Of a DNA stretch of 64,000 nucleotides, positions 50,074 to 57,704 are shown piece after piece. The translations under genes were made by a program, and so were the position numbers. The notes below the pieces were generated by a model that was given only the letters and a program-made list of their open reading frames with translations, did not search any database and was not told the origin of the DNA. This DNA comes from Plantactinospora endophytica. Its GTDB lineage: Bacteria; Actinomycetota; Actinomycetes; Mycobacteriales; Micromonosporaceae. Position 1 is the stretch's first letter. The number at the start of each line of letters is the position of its first letter. The stretch covers positions 62,001-126,000 of the forward strand of contig NZ_BONW01000022.1 in assembly GCF_016862915.1 (NCBI RefSeq), read 5' to 3'.

Positions 50074-50308
50074 ACCCGCCAGCGCGACTCGTAATCCCGC
50101 TGGCGAGGCGAAGTGCCTCGCTGACCCGGGCTCTGCACCGTGACCAGGCCAGGCCCGGACGAATGGATCAAACATCGAGAACCACTGACAGGAAGGGTCT
50201 ACACAGCCAGTCAGGAAGGCAGGAGATATCTGTTACGGTCGACGCCGTATCGACCCATCCGTAACCGTCATCGCTCCGAAGCGTCTGGGACGGGGAGGAG
50301 CCGCATCG

Positions 50309-51454
50309 ATGAGTGCACTGTTCAACAGGTTGCGCGAGCGGATCGAGGTCAACGCGCGGCATGCGGTCGAGACGTACACGAACGAGGTCAGCGAATACCA
50401 GGCGATGGTTCCCGGCGTCGACGACCGCATCGGGATGTACGACTTCGCGGTGTTCATCCGGCGCCGGTCGCTCGACCTCGCCTCGGCGGGGGTGCCGCTG
50501 AGCGAGGAGGATCTGGCCGGCATCGCCTCGGTCGGCCGTCAGCGGGCCGAGGTGGGACTGTCGGTCCCCTCGCAGCAGCAGGTACTCGGCCTGCACACCG
50601 CGATGATGGTGCGCGAGGTGCACGATCTGGCCCGTCCCGAGGACGTCGCCGACCTGCTGCGGTTGGTCGGCTGGCTCGGTGCCCAGGGCGTCCGGGCCCG
50701 GAGCGCCTACCTGCGCGGTTACACCCGTGGCGTGGGTACGGCGCGGATGTTGTCGACCCGGCTGGAGATCCTGGCCCGTGCCCTGCTCGCCGACGAGTCG
50801 GTGGAGCCGTTCGTCGCCGACCTGCGCCTCGCCGGGCGGTACCACGTCTCGGTCCTGACGATGGCACGGCCGGTGGCTGCGGAGACGCAGGCCGAGGTGG
50901 TCGCCGCGTTCGCCGGGGACCGGATTCCGGTGACCTGGCTCGGCGCCGACGAGGTCGCCGTGCTCACCCCCGCCAACGATCCGAAGCCCAAGATCCTGCA
51001 ACGGGTACGCCAGGCGACCGCGCTGATCGGGCAGCCGTGCGGTGTGGGCTCGGCGGAGGGTGCGGTGGGTCGACTGGCCGAGACGCTGGCGTGGGCCCGG
51101 GAGGCGAGCCGGGTGGCCCCGCCGCAGGACCGTCCGGAGCGGCTGCCGGAGGTCGCGGACCTCTTCGTGGAGATGGCGCTGGCCCGCACACCGGCAGTCG
51201 ACGGATGGTTACGCAGCTACGCGAAGGCGCTGGCCGCCGGCCCGGACCTGGTCGCGACGCTGCGCGCCTACTACGTCCACGACATGAACCGGACGAGTAC
51301 CGCCGCCGCGCTGCACATCCATCCGCGCACGCTGGACTACCGGCTGCGCCGGGTACGCGGGGTCACCGGCATCGATCCCGGGTCGACCGTCGGGGTGCGG
51401 TTGTTGAGTGCGACGGTAGCGCGGACCCTCGCCGTGGACCACTACGCGGATTGA
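50309..51454 (+). CDS. PucR-type transcriptional regulator (CdaR-like C-terminal helix-turn-helix)
   Basis: A 381-residue regulator. The N-terminal half is helical, with a central region (about 170-270) resembling the degenerate GGDEF-like domain of CdaR proteins. The C-terminus (about 318-368: LRAYYVHDMNRTSTAAALHI, HPRTLDYRLRRVRGVTGIDP) is the PucR family helix-turn-helix. GGGGAGGAG precedes ATG 50309. It lies 70 bases upstream of two genes for secreted proteins on the same strand and may control them. The 235-base region before it shows no gene. Confidence 0.88.
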   Translation: MSALFNRLRERIEVNARHAVETYTNEVSEYQAMVPGVDDRIGMYDFAVFIRRRSLDLASAGVPLSEEDLAGIASVGRQRAEVGLSVPSQQQVLGLHTAMMVREVHDLARPEDVADLLRLVGWLGAQGVRARSAYLRGYTRGVGTARMLSTRLEILARALLADESVEPFVADLRLAGRYHVSVLTMARPVAAETQAEVVAAFAGDRIPVTWLGADEVAVLTPANDPKPKILQRVRQATALIGQPCGVGSAEGAVGRLAETLAWAREASRVAPPQDRPERLPEVADLFVEMALARTPAVDGWLRSYAKALAAGPDLVATLRAYYVHDMNRTSTAAALHIHPRTLDYRLRRVRGVTGIDPGSTVGVRLLSATVARTLAVDHYAD

Positions 51455-51524
51455 CAAACGTCACCGCAGGCTTGCGCACCGCTCACGAAGACGCACCACA
51501 CACGGTGCCGAAAAACTGTCCGCC

Positions 51525-52301
51525 ATGTGGAGGAAGCTCATACGTGGCATCGCGGCCCCTGCCGTCGCGCTCGCGATGCTGCTGACCGGGCCGGCACATC
51601 CGGCCCGGGCCAACGCCGACGGCATCAGCAGCCCGATCGTGGACGCCGCCCTGATCGGCTGGGCCATCTACCGGTCCGGCAGCGCGACTCCAGAACAGAT
51701 CGTCGAGTTCGTCCGGATCGTGACCGGCGCGCTCGGCGACCTGGAGAACGAGGTGAAGGACCACATCGACGGCCTTGAGGCGAAAGAGGTGCTCTCGCAC
51801 GCCAGCCTGGTCCGGAAGGAAATGCTCAACTACCACAACATGCGGGACAACGAGATCACGGTGGAAGTGTTCGCCATGGCCGTCGCCCGCTACGCGGAGA
51901 ACGCGTACCACAAGTACGGGGCGGTCGGGCGGAAGGCCAAGGACCAGATCGGTCTCGGCGCGCAGGTGCTCTACCCGGTCAACCTGGCCGTGCGTACCGA
52001 CATCGACTGGACCGGGGGGCTCGACGAGTTCGATGCCGACTACCGCCGGCTCAACCAGCGGATCGTGGCCGACCTGGAACCGACGTGCACCCGGGTCAGC
52101 GACCCCGAGCCCATTCCCGGGCGGATCTACGTCCGGCACGAGTGCACGGCGGCCAACGGCGAGACGGCCGTCGCCATCGACCACAAGGTCGGCGACACCT
52201 GGCACAGCGGGCCGGTCAACCTGGACAACCTCAAGCTCGAAGCCGCCAAGAACTCGAGCTGGGCGGCGGCCAGACACATCCTCGCCGGACAGGGACAGTA
52301 G
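51525..52301 (+). CDS. Secreted helical protein of unknown function, first of a pair
   Basis: A 258-residue protein. A clear signal peptide (MWRKLIRGIAAPAVALAMLL then TGPAHPARANA, cleavage near residue 31) sends it out of the cell. The mature part starts with a hydrophobic stretch (PIVDAALIGWAIYRSG), then a long amphipathic helical region (about 55-150: EQIVEFVRIVTGALGDLENE, VKDHIDGLEAKEVLSHASL). The C-terminal part (about 180-258) has two cysteines that could pair. No catalytic motif was found. The next gene, ten bases downstream, encodes a protein of the same layout. Confidence 0.8.
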   Translation: MWRKLIRGIAAPAVALAMLLTGPAHPARANADGISSPIVDAALIGWAIYRSGSATPEQIVEFVRIVTGALGDLENEVKDHIDGLEAKEVLSHASLVRKEMLNYHNMRDNEITVEVFAMAVARYAENAYHKYGAVGRKAKDQIGLGAQVLYPVNLAVRTDIDWTGGLDEFDADYRRLNQRIVADLEPTCTRVSDPEPIPGRIYVRHECTAANGETAVAIDHKVGDTWHSGPVNLDNLKLEAAKNSSWAAARHILAGQGQ

Positions 52302-52310
52302 GAGGGCAAC

Positions 52311-53102
52311 GTGAGAAAACGACTGCGCAATTCCCTGGTAGCAGCCGGCCTGGCCGTCGCGGTGACGGTCACGGCGGTACCCGCCGCCGCACCGGCCCAG
52401 GCGGCACCGCGTACCGAAGGCATGCAGGTGATGGCGTTCGACTGGGTCAGCCTGGTGGTCACGGTCGCCGGGCACCTGCTGTCCGGCGGCGGCTCCGACG
52501 ACTCCGCGCTGCGGGCGGCCGTCCAGGAGATCGTCGCCGCCGTCGAGTCCGCGAAGAACGACATCATCGCGCACACCGACGCGATCGCCGCCGCCGACGT
52601 GCAGGCCTGCGCCCGGCAGCACACGATCGAGTTCTCCGACATCGAGAACATGTCGAACACGGTGCGGCAGATCTGGGCACAGAACGCCACGGCGTGCGCG
52701 ACGCTGGCGACCGCGTACGTCAACACCGTGCAGACCCCGCAGGCGGTCGACAACATCGGCCACGTACTGCCCTCGCTGTTCGCCATCGTGATCGCCGCCC
52801 GTGGTCGGGCCAACCTGCCCAACGGCATCAACCTGATCATCCAGGACCAGATCCGCAGCTACGAGGCGGTCGTCGCCAAGCTCACCCCGACGAACTGTGT
52901 GAAGAAGGGGAACAAGGAACCGGGGTCCCCGCGCGAGAAGTGGTGGGAGTGCACCGCCTACAACGGCGACTGGGGCCAGTCCGGGTGGGTCACCGCCCCG
53001 GCCGAACCCGTCCGCGCCGAGGCGGAGTACGCCGCCACCCGCAACACCAGCCGTCCCGCAGCCCTGTCCGGGCTACCCCGACTCCGCGCACTGGGAGTCT
53101 GA
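52311..53102 (+). CDS. Secreted helical protein of unknown function, second of a pair
   Basis: A 263-residue protein from GTG 52311, with AGGAGGG four bases upstream. The signal peptide MRKRLRNSLVAAGLAVAVTV ends near PAQAAP (about residue 32). As in the preceding protein, a hydrophobic stretch (FDWVSLVVTVAGHLLSGGGS) is followed by helices (VQEIVAAVESAKNDIIAHTD) and a Cys-containing C-terminal part (TNCVKKGNKEP ... WWECTAYNG). By eye the VKDHIDGLEAKEVLSHAS region of the first protein lines up with AKNDIIAHTDAIAAADVQ here, so they are probably ancient paralogs. Partners in one extracellular complex is a plausible inference. Confidence 0.8.
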   Translation: MRKRLRNSLVAAGLAVAVTVTAVPAAAPAQAAPRTEGMQVMAFDWVSLVVTVAGHLLSGGGSDDSALRAAVQEIVAAVESAKNDIIAHTDAIAAADVQACARQHTIEFSDIENMSNTVRQIWAQNATACATLATAYVNTVQTPQAVDNIGHVLPSLFAIVIAARGRANLPNGINLIIQDQIRSYEAVVAKLTPTNCVKKGNKEPGSPREKWWECTAYNGDWGQSGWVTAPAEPVRAEAEYAATRNTSRPAALSGLPRLRALGV

Positions 53103-53256
53103 CCGGTTGGTTCCCCGCCGCGTGGTGCCGATCGGTACCACGCGGCGGCACCGGTCGACCACCACCTACACCCCGACCTACACGCACCTTGACGTGCATC
53201 GATACGAGTCCTACCTTCGCCCGGGGTGCACCGTGCCGGCGGAGGGGGACAACGGG

Positions 53257-55971
53257 ATGCGAGCGCGTGCCTGGGCGGCGGCGGCCGTGGCCGTCGTACT
53301 CGTGAGCGGCAGCGGTTGCACGGACGAGCCGGAGGCGGCGGTCCCCACCGGGACCAGCGGCGACGGCCGGGCCATCTACCTCGACCGGTCGTACTCGCCG
53401 CAGGAGCGCGCGGTCGACCTGGTCTCCCGGATGACGCTGGCCGAGAAGGTCGCCCAGCTGGTCAGCAGCCAGTCGGCGGCGCTGCCCCGCCTCGGCATCA
53501 CCGCTTACGGCTGGTGGAACGAGGCCGCGCACGGCGTCGCCCGGGAAGGCACCCTGCACGACGCCAACCCGCCGACCCTGGTCAACACCACGTCCTACCC
53601 GGTCGACCTGTCGCTCGGCGCCACCTGGAACCCCGACCTGGTCCACCGGCAGGCGACGCTGATCTCGGACGAGGCCCGCGAGGTGGTCCGGGACAACCGG
53701 CTCGACCTGAACTTCTACTCCCCCACCGTCAACCTCGCCCGCGACCCGCGCTGGGGCCGCAACGACGAGGCGTTCAGCGAGGACCCGCTGCTCACCGCCG
53801 CGCTCGCCGCACAGTTCGTGAACGGCATGGAGGGCAAGGACCGGTCCGGCCGGCTGCGGCCGGAAAGCGGCGGCTACCTGAAGACCAGCACCACGCTCAA
53901 GCACTACGCCGCCAACAACAGCGAGTTCGACCGGCTCCGGGGTACCGCCGAGATGGACGACCGGACGCTGCGCGAGTACTACACCGCGCAGTTCCGGGAG
54001 GTGGTGGAGCGCAGCTCACCGGCGTCCATCATGACCTCGTACAACCGGGTCAACGGGGTGCCGACGTCGGCCAGCGGCTATCTGATGGCCGAGCTGGCCC
54101 GGCAGACCTTCGGCTTCGACGGATTCTTCACCTCGGACTGCGACTCGATCCGGGAAATCCAGCACGGCCACCGCTGGCAGCCGGCGGGGCACCCGGCCCC
54201 GCTCGACCACGTCGAACGGCACGCCTTCGCCAACGCGGCCGGCGAGGACCTGAACTGCCAGCAGGGCTACCACGACCAGTGGAGCTACGCCAACACCCTC
54301 CCGGAGGCGATCGCGCGCGGCATCGACACCCCGTACGGCCGCTACACCGAGGAGCACGTGGACGCCTCGCTGGCCCGGCTGCTGACCACCCGGATCCGGC
54401 TCGGCGAGTTCGACCGGCCGGAGGACGTACCGTGGGTGACCGCAGCCCGGTCCCGGGTCGCGGCCGGCACCTGGACCAACTCGGACGCCAACGGCGCGGT
54501 CACCCAGACGCCGGACCGGCTGGCGATGGCTCGCGAGGTCGGCGCGGAGAGCATCGTGCTGCTGAAGAACGAGGCACGGCGAAACCGGTCCGGTGCAGGA
54601 AATCCGGTGCTGCCGCTGCGGGTGCCGGCCGCCGGGCCGTACCGGGTGGCGGTGCTCGGGCACTACGCCAACCCGCCGAGCATGTACCTCGGCGGCTACT
54701 CCAGCATCCAGGCCAGTGCCGGGCAGGCCAACGAGGTCAACGGGTACCAGGGGCTGAAGGCGGCGATCCAGCGGATCAACCCGGGCGCGGTCGTCGACCA
54801 CCTGCCCGGGGTCACCCGGAACAGCCTGGCCGAGGTGGACCCGGCCTCGGTGGCCGCCGCCGCCGACTACGACGCGGTGATCGTGTACGCCGGCACCGAC
54901 GAGCGGCACTCCCGGGAGGACGTCGACCGGCGCGACCTGGAGTTGCCCGGCGCACAGGAGTCCCTGATCAGCCAGGTGGCGGCCCGGAACCCGAACACGA
55001 TCGTCTACCTGGAGACGGTCGGCCAGGTCGACGTGACCGCGTTCGAGGGTGCGGTGCCGGCGATCCTGTGGAGTTCCCACAACGGGCAGCGCAAGGGCGA
55101 GGCGCTCGCCGACGTCCTGCTCGGGGCGCGCAACCCGAGCGGGCGCCTGCCGTTCACCTGGTACCGCGACGCGGGGCAGCTCCCGCCGATCGACGACTAC
55201 GCGATCCGGGGCGGGGACGGTCGTCCCGGGCGGACGTACATGTACTTCGACGGCGAGGTGTCGTACCCGTTCGGCCACGGGCTCGGCTACAGCGAGTTCG
55301 GCTACGCGACGCTGCGGGTGGACCGGCGGTCGGTGGACGCGAACGGTACGGTCCGGATCAGCGTCGACGTCACCAACACCGGCCGGCGGCCGGGTGCCGA
55401 GGTGGTCCAGCTCTACGCGGGTACGCCGGGCGCACCGGCCGCAAAGGAACGTCCGGCGAAACGGCTGGCCGGGTTCGAGAAGGTGACCCTGCGGCCGGGG
55501 CAGACCCGACGGGTCGCATTCCGGGTACCCGTCGCCGACCTCGCCTTCTTCGACGAGCGGGCCGGGCGGTGGGTGGTCGACGCGGGGACGTACTCCTTCC
55601 AGGTCGGCCGGTCCAGCGCGGACACCGACCGGCGGCTGCGGGCGACGGTGACCGTCGGCGGTGCCCTGCGCCCGGCGTTGTCGGTCGTCACCGCGACCGC
55701 GCCGACCCTGGTCTCCCCCGGCACCGTCCTGTCCCCGAAGCTGACGATCGCGATGACCGACGACACCCGGTACGGCTACCGCGCCGAGGGCGCCAGCACG
55801 CCGCTGCCGGCCGGCGCGACCGTGCGGTACCGGAGCAACCGCCCGCAGGTGGTGGCGGTGGACGGGTCGGGTGCGATCCGGGCGGTGTCGATCGGGGTCG
55901 CCACGGTCACCGCGACGGTCAGCTATCGGGGCGTCAGCCGGGACACCGAGTTCGTGGTCGGAGTGCGGTAG
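53257..55971 (+). CDS. Lipoprotein GH3 glycosidase with fibronectin-like and Ig-like (Big_2) domains
   Basis: A 904-residue surface lipoprotein. ATG 53257 gives a signal peptide with lipobox SGSGC (Cys 21). The GH3 barrel includes LKHYAANNSEFDRLRG and nucleophile Asp 294 in FFTSDCDSIRE; the SDC form and overall sequence suit beta-xylosidase/beta-glucosidase types. The second GH3 domain ends in the fibronectin-III-like domain (about 700-775). A Big_2-type Ig domain closes the chain (about 820-904, VRYRSNRPQVVAVDGSGAIR). Unlike the GH3 at 33810, it acts outside the cell and has no fascin-like insert. It follows the secreted pair by 154 bases. Confidence 0.94.
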   Translation: MRARAWAAAAVAVVLVSGSGCTDEPEAAVPTGTSGDGRAIYLDRSYSPQERAVDLVSRMTLAEKVAQLVSSQSAALPRLGITAYGWWNEAAHGVAREGTLHDANPPTLVNTTSYPVDLSLGATWNPDLVHRQATLISDEAREVVRDNRLDLNFYSPTVNLARDPRWGRNDEAFSEDPLLTAALAAQFVNGMEGKDRSGRLRPESGGYLKTSTTLKHYAANNSEFDRLRGTAEMDDRTLREYYTAQFREVVERSSPASIMTSYNRVNGVPTSASGYLMAELARQTFGFDGFFTSDCDSIREIQHGHRWQPAGHPAPLDHVERHAFANAAGEDLNCQQGYHDQWSYANTLPEAIARGIDTPYGRYTEEHVDASLARLLTTRIRLGEFDRPEDVPWVTAARSRVAAGTWTNSDANGAVTQTPDRLAMAREVGAESIVLLKNEARRNRSGAGNPVLPLRVPAAGPYRVAVLGHYANPPSMYLGGYSSIQASAGQANEVNGYQGLKAAIQRINPGAVVDHLPGVTRNSLAEVDPASVAAAADYDAVIVYAGTDERHSREDVDRRDLELPGAQESLISQVAARNPNTIVYLETVGQVDVTAFEGAVPAILWSSHNGQRKGEALADVLLGARNPSGRLPFTWYRDAGQLPPIDDYAIRGGDGRPGRTYMYFDGEVSYPFGHGLGYSEFGYATLRVDRRSVDANGTVRISVDVTNTGRRPGAEVVQLYAGTPGAPAAKERPAKRLAGFEKVTLRPGQTRRVAFRVPVADLAFFDERAGRWVVDAGTYSFQVGRSSADTDRRLRATVTVGGALRPALSVVTATAPTLVSPGTVLSPKLTIAMTDDTRYGYRAEGASTPLPAGATVRYRSNRPQVVAVDGSGAIRAVSIGVATVTATVSYRGVSRDTEFVVGVR

Positions 55972-56031
55972 GGGCGGCGGGCACGACCGGCGGTCGGGCA
56001 CGACGGCCACGCCGACCTGACACAGAGTTCG

Positions 56032-56041
56032 CTTATATAAG
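56032..56041. promoter_or_regulatory. AT-rich palindrome before the SRPBCC gene
   Basis: CTTATATAAG is a perfect ten-base palindrome, strikingly AT-rich for this region, 59 bases upstream of the SRPBCC gene. It may be a -10/operator element for an ArsR-type repressor, the usual partner of such genes. No ArsR gene is nearby. Confidence 0.5.
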
Positions 56042-56100
56042 TTGCTCCTGATACGCTGCCACCCGTTCCGACTCGGGCGGCCAGGGTGAAGGAGTGACAG

Positions 56101-56763
56101 GTGGACATCGTCGACGAGATCAATGCGATCCACCGGACGGTCGGGCGGGTGGAGACGCCGGCCGGCGAGGCGCGTACCGTGCTGCTCCGCCGGACGTACG
56201 ACACGTCCGTGGACGACCTCTGGGACGCGGTCACCAACCCCGAACGGCTGCCCCGGTGGTTCGCGCCGGTCAGCGGTGACCTCACCCTCGGCGGCCGGTA
56301 CCAGGTCCAGGGGAACGCGGGCGGCGAGATCATCCGCTGCGAACCGCCCCGGCTGTTCCGGCTGACCTGGATCTTCGGCGAGCCGGTCGAAGGCGGATTC
56401 AGCGAGGTCGAGGTACGGCTCTCGCCAGCGGAGGGCGCGGACGCCGAGCGGGCCACCCTCGAACTCGAACACGTCGCCGTCATCGACCCGGAGCGGTGGG
56501 CCGAGTACGGCCCCGGCGCGGCCGGTGTCGGCTGGGACCTGTCCCTGCTCGGCCTGGGCCTCTATCTGGGCGGCAGCCCCGTCACCGACCCGGAGGTCTG
56601 GGGCGAGTCGCGGGAGGCGCGGGAGTTCATGACGCTGAGCAGCAACGCGTGGGGCGCGGCGGCGGTGGCCGACGGCGACCACCCGGACGCGGTGGCGGCG
56701 ATGGTCGCCAACACCAGCCAGTTCTACGCCCCGGACCCGCAGGCCGGCCCGAACGCCCCCTGA
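56101..56763 (+). CDS. SRPBCC (AHSA1-like) family protein
   Basis: A 220-residue START/Bet v1-fold protein of the AHSA1 group. GTG 56101 follows AAGGAG by six bases. The family core reads VLLRRTYDTSVDDLWDAVTN, PERLPRWFAPVSGDL and GGEIIRCEPPRLFRLTWIFG, and HxW-type features follow. The cavity would hold a hydrophobic ligand. Such genes are often joined to an ArsR regulator gene, which is absent here. A C-terminal extension (about 160-220) is a little longer than usual. Function unknown. Confidence 0.88.
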   Translation: MDIVDEINAIHRTVGRVETPAGEARTVLLRRTYDTSVDDLWDAVTNPERLPRWFAPVSGDLTLGGRYQVQGNAGGEIIRCEPPRLFRLTWIFGEPVEGGFSEVEVRLSPAEGADAERATLELEHVAVIDPERWAEYGPGAAGVGWDLSLLGLGLYLGGSPVTDPEVWGESREAREFMTLSSNAWGAAAVADGDHPDAVAAMVANTSQFYAPDPQAGPNAP

Positions 56764-56878
56764 CGCCGAGGAGCACGCCCAGGCCATGATCCGTTCCGCC
56801 CCGCTGGACTGGGTCGGCCCCGGGACCGATTCGCCGGACCTGCCGAGTCACGAGGCAGGGAACCGATCCACCGGCACG

Positions 56879-57580
56879 TCACACCTGTTCGAAGTGGAAC
56901 TCCTGGATGAAGCAGTCCCGGGGCTGGCCGACCGCGAACAGCACACACTCCACCACCGACCGGGCAGTCAGCGGGTCGCCCGCGCCGCGCGGCCCGTCCT
57001 GGACGAAGTCCGGCGGATACAGCGAGATGACGCGGATTCCCTCGGCCCGGAGCCGGTGCGACAGGATGTCGGCGAACCCGGCCTGGGCGTGTTTGGCCGC
57101 GTAGTAGGCCGGATGCGCCTCCGACCGGTGGTGGCCCGGCTCGCCGCAGGCGGAGATTAGGTTGACGACGTCCGGCCGGTCCGAGGCGCGGAGCAGCGGC
57201 AGCAGGTGCCGGGTGAGCAGCACCGTGCCGGTCGCCGCACCGGCGATGGTGGCGACGATGTCGTCGTCGGAGGCGTCGTCCAGGCCGGCCCCGGGCAGGT
57301 AGTTGGCGCCGTTGTTGACCAGTACGTCGATCCGGTCGGTCCGGTCGGCCAGCGCCGCCGCGAAGCCGCGTACCGAGTCGGGGTCGGCCAGGTCGCAGCG
57401 GTGCGCCTCGGCGGAGCCGGAACCGCCTGCGGCGACCAGCTCCGCGGTGCGTCCGGCCGCCGCCTGGTCCCGGGCCGAGACGACGACGTGCGCGCCGCGT
57501 TCGGCGAAGGCCAGTGCCAGGGTACGTCCGGTGCCCCGGCCCGCCCCGGTGACGACGACCCGCAGTCCGTGCAGATTCAC
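56879..57580 (-). CDS. Short-chain dehydrogenase/reductase
   Basis: A 233-residue classical SDR. The cofactor motif TGAGRGTG is at 11-18 (TGxxxGxG), NNGA at 89-92, and the catalytic Ser 143, Tyr 159 and Lys 163 (YYAAK) are in place. Arg 37 after the second strand (VVSARD) suggests NADP(H) preference. GTG 57580 gives the normal start. The C-terminal tail is short, ending IQEFHFEQV. Substrate unknown. It is convergent with the SRPBCC gene and follows the NB-ARC regulator gene on the same strand. Confidence 0.93.
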   Translation of the reverse strand: MNLHGLRVVVTGAGRGTGRTLALAFAERGAHVVVSARDQAAAGRTAELVAAGGSGSAEAHRCDLADPDSVRGFAAALADRTDRIDVLVNNGANYLPGAGLDDASDDDIVATIAGAATGTVLLTRHLLPLLRASDRPDVVNLISACGEPGHHRSEAHPAYYAAKHAQAGFADILSHRLRAEGIRVISLYPPDFVQDGPRGAGDPLTARSVVECVLFAVGQPRDCFIQEFHFEQV

Positions 57581-57633
57581 CCGCCGATTCCAGCACCTCC
57601 ACCACGGTCGAGGTCAACTCCCCGGCTGTGGCG

Positions 57634-57704
57634 GTCCGGTCAGCCGTCCTCGGTGCAGTCCGGTCAGCCGTCCTCGGTTGACGGTCCGGTCAGCCGTCCT
57701 CGGT
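57634..57704. repeat. Triplicated end of the NB-ARC regulator gene
   Basis: A 21-base sequence beginning GTCCGGTCAGCCGTCCTC occurs unchanged at 57634-57654, 57658-57678 and 57684-57704. On the minus strand each copy reads the codons for Thr-Glu-Asp-Gly and a TGA stop. The copy at 57684 is the true gene end; the others lie just beyond it. This is a third clear case of a duplicated stop-codon region in the window. Confidence 0.85.
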
